NCBI RefSeq assembly: GCF_963678635.1
Contig: NC_087064.1
Span: forward strand, 41,817,165-41,881,164
Length of the DNA stretch: 64,000 nt
From: Symsagittifera roscoffensis
Lineage: Eukaryota; Xenacoelomorpha; Acoela; Convolutidae
Reading direction: 5' to 3'
Shown here piece by piece: positions 45,563-56,078 of the stretch. The notes beneath the pieces are model-generated. The model was not told where the DNA came from. It saw only the letters and a list, made by a program, of their open reading frames with translations, and searched no databases. Both the position numbers and the translations under genes were made by a program. The stretch's first letter is position 1; every line of letters starts with the position of its first letter.

Positions 45563-45842
45563 TCAAGTAAATGTAACACGATTCTCCGATTGATTTAACC
45601 AAGAAATTTTGTTTGCCAAATTTTTTCGTTTTTCTCGGATACTAAACAGGGTCAACAATTTTTTCAAATGGCACTTTCTTACTCTCGATGAAATTTTTGT
45701 TAGCTGGAACATGCCCCAGAAAAACGTTTACAAAACAATCGCAAAGAAATCTAATAACATTTGAATCAACTCCTGTCAAAATTGATCTACAATGGTGACT
45801 ATTGAGCCTTTGCTTCAATATGCATAATTCTTTCTCTTTCAT
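45563..45842 (-). pseudogene. Polinton small conserved protein downstream of ATPase, copy B
   Basis: Starts with ATG at 45842, overlapping the ATPase end. LKQRLNSHHCRSILTGVDSN and FLCDCFVNVFLGHVP are helical and resemble a small Polinton protein whose core pattern is an acidic residue or Asp-Cys followed by N-V-L-G-x-V. The frame ends at 45642, but a shift near FEK gives a basic tail (FSIREKRKNLANK) running to TGA at 45563. Confidence 0.5.
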
Positions 45843-46776
45843 TTCCAAGAGATATGATAACTGCTTTTGAGGATGGTAAATAGAAAATGGTTGGCGATGG
45901 TGGAACTATGTTTGACGAATAATGAAGACATTCTGAAGTTTTGGGATCCAAGTCTATCAACAGATGACATAAATTTTTTTTCGTTGCCAACTGATACGCA
46001 CGACGGAGAAATTTTGCATTATTCAATCGTCTGCCTAAATAATCAATTTGTTGAATGTCTCGAGGTGATTTGAACAAAATTAAGTGAGTTGTTTTCAAAT
46101 CTATTGTACGTGATTGCTTACTTTGCTGAAATAAATTGTGCTTGACATAAATAACATGAACATTTTTATGTCAGCCTGCTGGAGCTAATTTAACGAAATC
46201 TATTTCATTAAAATTTTTTTTACAGGTATCATCAAAGACAATCATGCAATCCCGTAAGTTATTAACAATTTCAAAGCTGGACAATTTCATAAATTCAATA
46301 TCAAAATTGTTGTGAGAAACAAAGGAACGGTATTTGGGTTGATCGGATAAAAATGAAATATCTTGTTACACGATGGATAGAATGTACTTTTGAGAAGCAT
46401 TTGAAAAAATAAATCAGTTTTGCCAGATCCCGGGGGACCTGAAACTGACATAAACAGACAATCTTTTGTTGAAATGATCTTATTCATTATTAAAAGTTGG
46501 GATTGGGTAACATGTAACCAACTGTACTGGATAGTATTGAAGCCAAATGGCAGTCTCGTCAAAACTAAGGTTGTAAAAAAATAATTTTGAAATAGATAAA
46601 GAGAGCAAAATGAAATTGAAACAGACTTGTGTGAAAAAGACAATTTTTGCAGACGGAAGAGAAACAGAATTACAAAATTTCCAAGATCTGTTTTCGTGAG
46701 ATAAAGACTGTTTGGCACCACCAATGTCTGCAAAGTCGCAATCATAGTTCTCGAAAGTGGTTTCATCATTTTCCAT
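45799..46776 (-). pseudogene. Polinton genome-packaging ATPase, copy B, broken
   Basis: Collinear with the copy at 54713-55694. Lesions are a 4-bp loss after KIFHFY (near 46345) that shifts the frame, and TGA in place of Arg in LAPAGRHKNV (near 46170). The N-terminus MENDETTFENYDCDFADIGG starts at ATG 46776. The P-loop GPPGSGKTD is intact. Confidence 0.85.
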
Positions 46777-46786
46777 GTTTACTGGA

Positions 46787-46999
46787 TTACTTTTTTTGCT
46801 TAATTGTAACAAGGTTGATAGTTACAACTGCATACCAATCGCCTTTCTTTCTCTCTGATCTATTGCTGTTTGGTTTGTATTTTTTTATATCTCTTGCTAT
46901 GTTTTTGACTGTCAGAATTATCCGATCAACTTTTTCTATGTTTCCGGTATTGATTTCGTCTAATATATCTTTTGGTAAATTCTCACCTGTTAAACTCAA
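46787..46999 (-). CDS. Small basic Polinton ORF upstream of ATPase, copy B
   Basis: 70 residues with ENLPKDILDEINTGNIEKVD, then a Lys/Arg-rich stretch. Open further upstream but without an ATG in frame; an ATG in another frame near 47062 (MSCLKIQ) suggests a frameshifted start. Copy C has two extra T in a homopolymer and is shifted. No family recognised. Confidence 0.4.
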   Translation of the reverse strand: MSLTGENLPKDILDEINTGNIEKVDRIILTVKNIARDIKKYKPNSNRSERKKGDWYAVVTINLVTIKQKK

Positions 47000-47158
47000 T
47001 TTTTGTGTTTTCTTTTGGCAAAAATTATTTTTTGAAATTTTGAATTTTCAAACACGACATGTTAGTAACTAGTAATCACACAAGATCAAAAGAAAATGAA
47101 AACAATCAATAAATATATTTGTTATGATTCACAAAACTTGGTATATATATGTGGTTCT

Positions 47159-47683
47159 TCATTTCGGTTCAACAGGCAAATCAACTCCTCGTTCATATTT
47201 TGTGAATTTGTCATGGTTACAATTGGATTTGAACTTTACATTAAAATGAGCAGCAACTCTGATAGTGGCTTGAACTAAATGTATTTCCTCATTGTTATTA
47301 GTTTCGACTAATTCTCTCAGTTCAGCTGGAAGCTGTTGGTCATGGAAATGGATTTGTCTTCCTCTCCTAGCTGAGGTTGCAGCCCTTCCAGGTTGAAATT
47401 GAACAACGGAATTGACCGGCGAAATTCCTGGAGTCTGAACATTGTACAGGTGAAAGTAGTCCAGAACAGTAAAAAGTTTCCGTAAATTATCGATTTCGAT
47501 ATTGTTCAGTGTAATTTGTTCGAGTTTTTGTAGGAGAGGTTTTCCTCAACAATCTAATATGCCTGTACGCGTAAGAGTAACTTTAATTCTTGGTGTTAAA
47601 TTGTTATCAGGACTCTGATTAGTCATTGAAGCGTAAACCACCAAATTTGGAGTTAAGGTTGTTTGCATCATTGGACAGTCCAT
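47159..47683 (-). pseudogene. Polinton 174-codon protein with in-frame TGA, copy B
   Basis: From ATG at 47683 (MDCPMMQTTLTPNLVVYASM) the frame runs 45 codons, meets TGA (47548-47546) after TRTGILDC, and stays open in the same frame for 128 codons (GKPLLQKLEQITL, then LDYFHLYNVQTPGISPV and RRGRQIHFHDQQLPAELREL) to TGA at 47161-47159. The part after the stop has no ATG, so it is easily missed. Hydrophilic and probably beta-rich; no family recognised. The same TGA is present in copy C, so it predates the duplication or is read through. Confidence 0.6.
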
Positions 47684-48208
47684 TTTGTAACCAATCGAAA
47701 AAAAACTTTGGATTTTCTACGGGTACAATGCTTTAATAAATAATGCGAGGGAAGTAAATGAGAATGTCGTTTGCAAATTTGTTTTTCTTGACCCAATAAC
47801 TGTTCAATCTTCGGGCAGCCAGTATCTTCCAAATTTGTCACGGGTAATTTCAAGTACTCATCTAATGAAACAGATTTTTTGTGTACGTTTACCAAAAAAA
47901 TGGGAATTTGGGTTCCTCAAACGAATGCTGTAAAAAATTTGATCCAAGTTTGAGTAAAGGTCATCACCTTCGTCACAACGAAGCCCGTGTAGAAATTTAG
48001 ATTCCCAATTGTACGCTTTTTTCTCTTCTTTTGATAAATTAGGGAATTGAATTGGTGGCAGAAAATGAATTGTATCAATTGAATTAGCAGAGCAAACGCA
48101 AAGTTCCTTTATGATCAAAGGTTTGTTGCCACAATTAAATCCTTCGATATCTAAAACAATGAGATGGTTGAAAAACAAATGTTTAGTTTTCTTTCTTGGG
48201 GTTAACAT
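47668..48208 (-). pseudogene. Polinton nuclease-like (RNase H-fold?) protein, copy B, frameshifted
   Basis: ATG at 48208. LIVLDIEGFNCGNK with Asp and Glu two apart, then IKELCV, FHFLPP-like and KFLHGLRCDEGDDLY, and after a frameshift near 47890 NLEDTGCPKIEQLL, CKRH and PSHYLLKHC. The order resembles a DxEGF...HGLxxDxGDxxY...CP...CxxH protein common in invertebrate Polintons that I infer to be a DEDD-type exonuclease fold. The frameshift is shared with copy C. Confidence 0.5.
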
Positions 48209-48217
48209 GACTTTCAC

Positions 48218-48523
48218 TCAACATTCCAACAAACGAAATAACTTTGGTTTGAATGCTTTAAGAAATAAGCAAAACGCAATACCTGTCACGTGACCCAGGA
48301 AGCAGTTTTCAATGGACAAGGCAAAACACATATCTGTGTACCCAGGACCGGTATGATTTTGTTCTTGCAAATATCCTGCAGCGTCATGCCTTATAGCATG
48401 TATTCTAAGAAATTTGAAATGTTTCAAGTGTTTGCCGAGCGAGGAATTGTCTATTCCAATTAAACCACCATATGGTCTGTTTTTCAAAACAAAATCCAAA
48501 TTAATATCAGCATCCAAATACAA
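48218..48523 (-). CDS. Unknown Polinton-associated ORF, copy B
   Basis: About 101 residues, DADINLDFVLKNRPYGGLIG and HFKFLRIHAIRHDAAGYLQ, ending at TGA 48220-48218 just before the nuclease-like gene. No ATG at its start; probably the end of a larger, truncated gene. In copy C the frame is shortened by an indel near 57280. Confidence 0.35.
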   Translation of the reverse strand: MYLDADINLDFVLKNRPYGGLIGIDNSSLGKHLKHFKFLRIHAIRHDAAGYLQEQNHTGPGYTDMCFALSIENCFLGHVTGIAFCLFLKAFKPKLFRLLEC

Positions 48524-48589
48524 ACAAGTGGCTAAAAAATACTGAAATCTGACTGAATTATCTGGATATTGTGATTTTAGGTCACCAAA

Positions 48590-49990
48590 AGTTTTTAGCC
48601 ATCAGAATTTGAGGAGAGATTTGAAAATCTTGAAATTACACAGGAAGCACTTACCTAAGGTTGTTTTATAAATCCAACTTTTCAAAAATTGTATCTGTTG
48701 TCTGAAAATTTTTCAAAAGTCATTAAAGTGTAATTTTTTGGAATGTAAAAGCATTTGAGAAGTTGTATTGGGAGGCAAAATTTGCATTCCTTAAGGATAC
48801 TTTGAAAACACCAATTTCATGATAGAAAAATTCAAAATTTTTGAAAATTTTGGTTGCTGAGTTCTGTGATAGTTTTGTAGAAAGTTTTATAGAAAAAATT
48901 TTGAAAAACTTGTGATAATTTTGTGTCAATTTCGGAGTTAAAAATTGCAAATCTTGGGAGTACACTGACTATGCCTCACTAGACGGATGGGAACTTCAAA
49001 TTTTATGAAATGTTTTCTTTCTTTTTTCATTGAACAAAGTTAAAAAACGAAAACAAACATTAAATCTCGGAAACTCAGAGAAGAGAATTTGGGCAGGAGC
49101 AATTGAACGCAATATTGGCAACTTGGAAGTCCTGAGAGTACCCTCAAACTATCCAACTACAAGTTTTCAAAAAAAAAATTATAAGACACATGATGAAAAT
49201 TACATTGATTTGATCAATCCTTTTGGGAAGCCAAGATTTGCAAACCTTGAGAGCACTCTGACTGCATCAAACCACAGTGTTTGGAATTTAATTTTTTGTG
49301 ATTCATTTTGTAATTTGAGTTTTTTGAAAAAATCAAAGAAGTCGTCGTTGCCAAAATTTTTGTACCTCACCAATAAAACTATTTCTTCACTGCAAGGTAT
49401 ACAATAGATTCGGGCTTCACATACTCCATTCTTCAATCGTTTCATTACCCAAGACAAAAAGACTTTCTCGACAAATTGAGATCTCAAAAGCAGCTTATTG
49501 AACTCAATAAAATTTCTAAATTTGAAACAAAACAAACTGCATATCTTTAAAGTACCTCATTAGCCGGAAAAAGCAACATGAATCATTGATGCTGTTAATA
49601 AATCCAGCTAGATAGCCATGACATGTCCTTGACGGTAATTGCTAACTCTGCGCGATACTAGTGTTTGCATCCATAGCGGCAAGACCAAGATAACTGGTCA
49701 CCTTCAACTTGTTCTCTAATTTCGGGATTTCGGGAATGTTTTTTCTCGTTTCACCTAGATTATGAATGAGTTATATAAATTATATGCCAATAACTCCAGG
49801 ACACTTTACTGAAACAATTTTTGACTACTGGACCTTGTTTTTATCCGACATAGCGAGATATGGGAGTTAGAAGTCTTAGTGTAAAAATTCCAGTTTTTAG
49901 GATAAGCTCCCTACAGCCTTCACCACATGTCGCAAGGAGAAAACACCACTCAGAATCAACGCTTTCTGAAAATGACCGTCACAAAATTGT
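48590..49990. repeat. Dispersed composite repeat R3
   Basis: Same family and orientation as R1, with the landmarks GAGAGCACTCTGACTGCATC, TAGATTCGGGCTTCA and CCTCATTAGCCGGA. It directly follows the last recognisable Polinton B gene. Confidence 0.75.
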
Positions 49991-50214
49991 CCATTAAAAC
50001 TGGAAAATTATGGGCAGCACGTTTCTTTGTCAATAATCATCAAAACGATCGTTTTTCTGGATGGTTGACTCAAGCAAAACCGACAGAACTGATGTATCAA
50101 AGTAAACCGATTGAGGAACCAGAACATGCAAAACCGACTCAACAATCGACAGGCAAACCGAGGGTTTAAAATGTCGCACTAATGAAAATATGGGGAAATC
50201 GAGTGACAAAGAAA
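49991..50214. other. Spacer between inverted repeat arms
   Basis: Holds the end of an open frame (49927-50169, PTELMYQSKPIEEPEHAKPT) with no recognised family. Confidence 0.35.
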
Positions 50215-50745
50215 GCGTTGATTTAGAGTAGTATTTTCTCCTTGCGGATTGGTGCAGGCTTTAAGGCAGCTTATCCTAAAAACTTAGAAAATAAAGAAAA
50301 TAAAAAACTAAGAGATCCTACGACTCCAAGTATCTCGCTTGTTGAATAAGGTAACAATGTCCACTATTCGAAAAGTAATTCAGTGAAGGAGTTAATTCTG
50401 GGTTAATTATTTTTGGAGTTATTAACATGTATTTTTATAACTAAAAAAACTCGAAAAAAAATCTTTTTCGGAATAAGAGAACATTTCGAAGGTGACCAGT
50501 TATTTTGGTCGTTACGCTGTGGATGAATTAACACAAAAAGAAGCAATTTTTGTTAAGCGAAATTAGCAATTATCGTCAAGGAGATGCCACGGCCATACAG
50601 ATGGGTTTATTAATAGCATCAATGACACATGTTGCTTATCCGGCTAGTGAGGTACTCCAAAGATATGCAGTTTGTTTGGTTGCGAGAAAACAAAAGTATT
50701 GAGTACAACAAGCAACTTTTTTGATCTCAAAATGGGAATTTCTAA
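50215..50745. repeat. Dispersed composite repeat R5, inverted
   Basis: The reverse complement of this stretch matches 49490-49950 and 29800-30290 (CCGGCTAGTGAGGTACTCCA is the inverse of the CCTCACTAGCCGG block). It makes a long imperfect inverted repeat with R3 and stops exactly where Polinton C begins. Confidence 0.8.
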
Positions 50746-50749
50746 TCTT

Positions 50750-51316
50750 GTGAAAAAATCAACTCCAGCGGGTCCATAGAACCAAATTTCCCTCGATTCA
50801 CGGTTCAGTTCTCGTTGAGATCTGAAATCAGCTGCAGCTATTGCAGCGGGATTGTTTTCAAAACGATAACCCTGACACTTAAGCCATGAGTCCTTGGTTC
50901 CTTTGCTGCTAGAAAATTCGGTTCCAATAAAGCTTTTATGCCCAAAATTACTATTGGCGTTTGAGATTTTGAGTCCATTAGCAAAGAGGGTACAGTCAGA
51001 GAAAAAGGAATACAGGGAGTTGTTTACGAGGAACGGTGAATCAGACACAGTAGGATCAAGGATGTCGTATCGCAGATCAGCTCCATTTGATTGCGTTACT
51101 TTTCATTGCATTTCCAAAAAAAAATTTTTGCACGTCAACAAAATTATTACGGTCACCGGTGATTTCAAATTCGAGCATTGGTCCATTAGGTGAACAGACA
51201 GGTCCAATTTTTTGATCGAAAGCGTTTTCAAAAGTAATCAAAAGGTGTTGTGGTTGTTTTTCAAACAAAACCAGATAGCTATGGGTAGCTTCATTGGGTA
51301 ACAACTTAGCGATCAT
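50750..51316 (-). pseudogene. Polinton major capsid protein, copy C, truncated
   Basis: ATG at 51316. Keeps the N-terminal jelly roll and breaks at the same run of A as copy B (near 51116-51124). It is cut at about 50750, where the frame runs into inverted repeat R5 and gains about 34 unrelated residues. Confidence 0.82.
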
Positions 51317-51324
51317 TTTTTATG

Positions 51325-51728
51325 TTTGAGAAAAATCTGCTCGACTTCTCAGTGGTCTGGTTTTTCTTCGAATGGTTGTTTTTCTTTTTCGAGCCCCTAC
51401 TGACATTCTTTTTTTTAATCCATTCATTGGTGTCTTTCGACGAAGTCTACCATCACCGAGTTGTTTTCTTGCAGTTTTTGTGACTGTGTTTTTTTTTCAA
51501 TGCTTGTTTAGGGGACTTCTTTTTCACAGCGACATCAATCAGTTCTGGCGCTGCACTCATCAATAATTCTCTGCCCAGTTTTTTTGCAGCCGGTAGAATA
51601 ACCCGTCGTGCAAACGGTATAGCAACACGACCAATACCAGCAGCTAAAGCGCCAAATCCACTGCCGCATTGTCAGTAATGTCCAGAGAGATGAGGAAGTG
51701 AAGCTCGCTTTGCATAATATTGTTCCAT
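51325..51728 (-). pseudogene. Polinton pX-like protein, copy C
   Basis: ATG at 51728, 7 bp after the penton stop. It has the same TGA at codon 19 followed by QCGSGFG (Arg to Cys against copy B). One extra T in the run near 51490 shifts the C-terminal frame. Confidence 0.72.
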
Positions 51729-51734
51729 TGGTTT

Positions 51735-52604
51735 TCAATCAAAGCGCTTGATTTTTAGAGTCAACACAACTTTACCAGTTCCTGCAAAGGGCACTAGTCT
51801 TCCAGTTTCTGTGCGCAACTGTACCAATTTTGATTGTACAGATGAAGTGAATAATTTTTTGTAGTCTAAATTAGTGAAGTTTTTTCGATGATTAGGTTCA
51901 ATGCTGCAGGCACTACCATTTTTGATGCGTCTATTTGACTCAATGATGCGTAACAATGTGGCCTTTGCATATCCAACAGTTTGGTATTGAAAAATGTCAA
52001 AATAGACAAAAATTAGACTCGTCCCACTTGATAAGTTATATGGGAAATGAGGTTCGTACAGTTCGTTTCCCTCAGAAGATGCATCGAAGGATGGTATCAT
52101 TTTATAACCAATGTGATATTCACCGTTCTCATCAAGATTTGCATTGTAGTCTAACAGACCGGGTATTTGGGGACTTGGGAATGAGATTCCTTCATTTTCG
52201 TTCATCCAAATGCTCATGCTATTCGTGATTTCTTGAGAACTTGCATCGAAATGAATTTTGTCTTTGAGTTTTGTTTTTATCTCATTAATCAATCGTTCTA
52301 TAAAAGTGTACTCTCCTGATTTGATAAATATATTTTCGCCATAGTAAGGTCTGGAAATTGTATTCCGATTGCCAGCGTTCGATTTACTGGCTACTACTTT
52401 GGATGCTCTGAAGTACGTAAATTCTTCATCAGTAACATTGTTTAATTTTGTTGGAAAAACTATTTCTGAGAGAGCAACTCTCCAATCTCCGTCTAAAGCT
52501 ATTTCTTCTTTACAAAAATTTCTAAAACTGGCCAAAGTGTTGCCTGGGAAATAATCCATTGATGCTGTTGAAATCAAATGTACAGTAAACTCATCACTGC
52601 CCAT
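51735..52604 (-). CDS. Polinton penton-like minor capsid protein, copy C
   Basis: 289 residues from ATG at 52604, open to the stop. It has the same conserved opening (SMDYFPGNTLASFRNF, then DGDWRVALSEIVFPTKLNN) and a C-terminus with FAGTGKVVLTLKIKRFD. It is one residue longer than copy B because of a small indel near FRASKVV. This and copy B are the best-preserved structural genes of the element. Confidence 0.82.
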   Translation of the reverse strand: MGSDEFTVHLISTASMDYFPGNTLASFRNFCKEEIALDGDWRVALSEIVFPTKLNNVTDEEFTYFRASKVVASKSNAGNRNTISRPYYGENIFIKSGEYTFIERLINEIKTKLKDKIHFDASSQEITNSMSIWMNENEGISFPSPQIPGLLDYNANLDENGEYHIGYKMIPSFDASSEGNELYEPHFPYNLSSGTSLIFVYFDIFQYQTVGYAKATLLRIIESNRRIKNGSACSIEPNHRKNFTNLDYKKLFTSSVQSKLVQLRTETGRLVPFAGTGKVVLTLKIKRFD

Positions 52605-53510
52605 TTTCGTTATAATCAGCTTTGTTTCCAATTAATTTAAGTTCTTTTTCAAAAAATTTTCCGCTGATTTCTTCCTTTTCCACATCAATGAGACTGTATG
52701 TTGGAGGGTTTACAGTAGGAATGGCAAATATTTCAAAGTCTTATTCTGTAAAAATCTTCTTTTAACATTTTCTAAAAGGCAAGTCAGTTTTCGCTATTCG
52801 CACATAGTCACCAACATAAAATTTTGGTTTCTGTATCAACTTCGATGAACTGTTTGCAATTATTGAAACTAAAGCAGGAACACATTTTCTTGTGACCTTG
52901 TTTGGAGCCAATTTTGTTACACTTTTAAAGCGTGAGTTAATCGTTTGAACAAAACTTTGTAATTTTTCAAAATAACCGTAAGTCCATTCAAACTCCAAGT
53001 ACTTGTAGATAATACTTTTCAGCAATCGAATGTTTCTTTCGGCAAACGCTGTTTTTTTTTCACTGTGAGTATTGTATTTGATGATTTCTCGTTTAGTGCA
53101 TAGCTTTTCGAACTCTCCTTTAAGCTCGGTGCCTTTGTCAACCCAAATTTTTTTTGGTTGTTTTGTTTTGATCATTTTTTTGAAAGCTTTGGGTGTTTCT
53201 TAAGCGTATTTGGTCTTCAGGGGTTCCACTCGTAAGTAGCGAGAGAGACACTCGACAGCAACTAACAAACATCGTACCCCTCGGTTATACTTAGCCAATT
53301 TATCAACACAAGCCAAGTCAAGAGACCAAATTTTGTTGATATCGATAACAATCACTTTTAGCCGAAGATATGTTTTACGAAACAATCCATACTTTGCATG
53401 TGATGATTGAGATCTCAGAAAAATTTTAACTTTTTTGGTGAGAGTTGACTAGCATTTGTTAAATTTTTAACGCTACCAAATGCAGCTGGATCTTTCGTGT
53501 AGATTATTTT
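52560..53510 (-). pseudogene. Polinton retroviral-type integrase, copy C, interrupted
   Basis: Starts near YTKDPAAFGSVKNLTNASQL, the usual Polinton integrase N-terminal segment. The DDE core follows: first Asp in IWSLDLACVDKL (53340-53300), second Asp in IWVDKGTELKGEF (about 53145) and Glu in TAFAERNIRLLKSIIYKYLE about 33 residues later. A KPKFYVGDYVRI segment (about 52810) leads to the chromodomain-like end VNPPTYSLIDVEK (about 52700). It catalyses insertion of the element DNA. Breaks: frameshift near 53420, TAA at 53202-53200 after LKTKYA, and two TAA between 52762 and 52730. All are shared with copy B; the core from 53175 to 52762 is intact only here. Confidence 0.85.
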
Positions 53511-53524
53511 GAGTTATTTTTTCT

Positions 53525-53866
53525 TCACTGATAGTAGGATTTCCATTCTTTTGTCGACGTCGTCGCAAAAGATTCTTTACTGCTTTCACAGTTTTTATCA
53601 TCGTCGTCATTGTCATCGTTGTTGGGGAAAAATTCTTTTTTCTTGGTTTTTCTCTTGTCGGATTGCTTGATTCTGGGTTTGAGAGTTGTCAATCGAGTCT
53701 TGGAAGAGGAGGGTTTTGATATCTTCGATTCCTCAGTTGTCGGGTTGTCGGAGACAAAGGAGGAAGAAGTTGAGGGCTTAGCTGCTTCGCTCTTAAGCGA
53801 GCGAAGAATCTGTTTGGCATAAGTGTTAGACACTAAACTAGGATCAAGATTCAATTCTTTCAACAT
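53525..53866 (-). CDS. Polinton acidic Ser-rich protein, copy C
   Basis: 113 residues, same as copy B (44612-44953) with a handful of substitutions. Intact ATG and stop. Confidence 0.55.
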   Translation of the reverse strand: MLKELNLDPSLVSNTYAKQILRSLKSEAAKPSTSSSFVSDNPTTEESKISKPSSSKTRLTTLKPRIKQSDKRKTKKKEFFPNNDDNDDDDKNCESSKESFATTSTKEWKSYYQ

Positions 53867-54097
53867 TTGTGGATAAAAACACCCTCAAGTTTTTTTGTGT
53901 TTTGCTGTGTATTGTACAAAAAAGATTCAACGTTTTAACAAGTGTTGGTTTTCCTTGACTATCCGTCAACGTCTAAAGTCAAGGATTCAACTTTTAACAA
54001 CTGCTTTAGCACTATGTTTGCCCTTTCCAATATATTAGCTTCCAATAGCTCTTGAATGGATTCCATAACCTTTCAAAACATTTCAGCGGTTTTTCCA

Positions 54098-54454
54098 TTA
54101 CTTTTTCATCGTTTTTTTTTGCTATTATCTTTGAACTTGTCTGCTGCAGAGAATTGTATGATTCAACATTTTTTTCTGCTTCATCATCACCATCACCACT
54201 GAAATTAGTGAGTGCAGATAAATTACTTTTTCGAAGATTTGGTACTACATTACTAGGGGTTAAAGGAATAGGAGATGTTGAGTTTAATGGTGGTGGATAA
54301 ACACGGCTAATATTTCGTTCTCTAAATTGCTGTATGTAATTGAGTTGAGCTGATTTGTCGTTAATTAATGAATTATGAAAGATTTGAGATTTAGCTGCAG
54401 TTTTTTCATCTGGAGCATATGTTTTTCGAGGAATGAGGACGAATTCTTCAGCAT
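54098..54454 (-). pseudogene. Polinton FVLIPRKTY protein, copy C
   Basis: Equivalent of 45185-45540, with one extra T near 54112-54120 that shifts the C-terminal end. Confidence 0.48.
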
Positions 54455-54476
54455 AGATGCCTAAGGTTCTAGTTTT

Positions 54477-54756
54477 TCAAGTAAATGTAACACGATTCTC
54501 CGATTGATTTAACCAAGAAAATTTGTTTGCCAAATTTTTTCGTTTTTCTCGGATACTAAACAGGGTCAACAATTTTTTCAAATGGCACTTTCTTACTCTC
54601 GATGAAATTTTTGTTAGCTGGAACATGTCCCAGAAAAACGTTTACAAAACAATCGCAAAGAAATCTAATAACATTTGAATCAACTCCTGTCAAAATTGAT
54701 CTACAATGGTGACTATTGAGCCTTTGCTTCAATATGCATAATTCTTTCTCTTTCAT
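54477..54756 (-). pseudogene. Polinton small conserved protein downstream of ATPase, copy C
   Basis: Equivalent of 45563-45842. The first frame (54756-54556) is identical in sequence to copy B, and the same frame change near its end is needed to reach the basic tail. Confidence 0.48.
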
Positions 54757-55694
54757 TTCCAAGAGATGTGATAACTGCTTTTGAGGATGGTAAATAGAAA
54801 ATGGTTGGCGATGGTGGAACTATGTTTGACGAATAATGAAGACATTCTGAAGTTTTGGGATCCAAGTCTATCAACAGATGACATAGATTTTTTTTCGTTG
54901 CCAACTGATACGCACGACGGAGAAATTTTGCATTATTCAATCGTCTGCCTAAATAATCAATTTGTTGAATGTCTCGAGGTGATTTGAACAAAATTAAGTG
55001 AGTTGTTTTCAAATCTATTGTACGTGATTGCTTACTTTGCTGAAATAAATTGTGCTTGACATAAATAACATGAACATTTTTATGTCGGCCTGCTGGAGCT
55101 AATTTAGTAAAATCTATTTCATTAAAAAATTTTTTACAGGTATCATCAAAGACAATCATGCAATCCCGTAAGTTATTAACAATTTCAAAGCTGGACCATT
55201 TCATAAACTCAATATCAAAATTGTTGTGAGAAACAAAGGAACGGTATTTGGGTTGATCGTGAAGATAAAAATGAAATATCTTGTTACACGATGGATAGAA
55301 TGTACTTTTGAGAAGCATTTGAAAAAATAAATCAGTTTTGCCAGATCCCGGGGGACCTGAAACGGACATAAACAGACAATCTTTTGTTGAAATGATCTTA
55401 TTCATTATTAAAAGTTGGGATTGGGTAACATATAACCAACTGTACTGGATAGTATTGAAGCCAAATGGCAGTCTCGTCAAAAATAAGGTTGTAAAAAAAT
55501 AATTTTGAAATAGATAAAGAGAGCAAAATAAAATTGAAACAGACTTGTGTGAAAAAAACAATTTTTGCAGACGGAACAGAAACAGAATTACAAAATTTCC
55601 AAGATCTGTTTTCGTGAGATAAAGACTGTTTGGCACCACCAATGTCTACAAAGTCGCAATCATAGTTCTCGACAGTGGTTTCATCATTTTCCAT
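54713..55694 (-). CDS. Polinton genome-packaging ATPase (A32/FtsK-HerA type), copy C
   Basis: The C-terminal frame (55642-54713) holds Walker A GPPGSGKTD, Walker B CMIVFDDT about 65 residues later and the family signatures YVKHNLFQQSKQSRTIDL, HLILFKSPRDIQQIDYLGRR and LLIDLDPKTSECLHYSSNI. These identify the ATPase that pumps DNA into the capsid. The probable N-terminus (MENDETTVENYDCDFVDIGG, ATG at 55694) is in another frame, and the switch between 55600 and 55450 lies in T-rich sequence that may be corrupted. MNKIISTKDCLF at about 55403 is the first ATG in the main frame. The small downstream gene overlaps its end. Confidence 0.86.
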
Positions 55695-56078
55695 GTTTAC
55701 TGGATTACTTTTTTTGCTTAATTGTAACAAAGTTGATAGTTACAACTGCATACCAATCGCCTTTCTTTCTCTCTGATCTATTGCCGTTTGGTTTGTATTT
55801 TTTTTTATATCTCTTGCTATGTTTTTGTCTGTCAGAATTATCCGATCAACTTTTTCTATGTTTCCGGTATTGATTTCGTTTAATATATCTTTTGGTAAAT
55901 TCTCACCTGTTAAACGCAATTTTTGTGTTTTCTTTTGGCAAAAATAATTTTTTGAAATTTTGAATTTTCAAACACGACATGTTAGTAACTAGTAATCACA
56001 CAAGATCAAAAGAAAATGAAAACAATCAATAAATATATTTGTTATGATTCACAAAACGTGGTATATATATGTGATTCT

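Larger units (their letters stand above)
39648..48540 (-). mobile_element. Polinton/Maverick copy B (longest copy)
   Basis: Order on the minus strand from 48540 down: unknown ORF, nuclease-like protein, 174-residue protein with an internal TGA, small basic ORF, packaging ATPase, small conserved ORF, FVLIPRKTY protein, short ORF, acidic Ser-rich ORF, integrase, penton, pX, MCP, protease. No DNA polymerase B gene is recognisable. Confidence 0.88.
41842..49160. repeat. 7.3-kb segmental duplication, partner B
   Basis: Matches 50750-58046 with roughly 2% difference in non-coding parts by eye and a shift of about 8.91 kb. It includes the Polinton from mid-MCP to its upstream end and the start of repeat R3. 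A 33-bp insertion sits at about 48532-48565 relative to copy C. Confidence 0.9.

Noticed and set aside
45563-45565. A third internal TGA between FTFT-type and KTRTLGIYAEEF residues in the 45.2-45.8 kb genes
   Set aside because: It is better explained as the natural stop of the small ATPase-downstream gene, with the FVLIPRKTY gene starting at a nearby ATG after one indel.
47546-47548. TGA recoded as selenocysteine or Trp throughout the Polinton
   Set aside because: TGG is used normally for Trp in conserved places such as GTHW in the protease, no SECIS-like element was identified, and other shared lesions (integrase TAA, frameshifts) show ordinary decay. Readthrough is kept only as a possibility.
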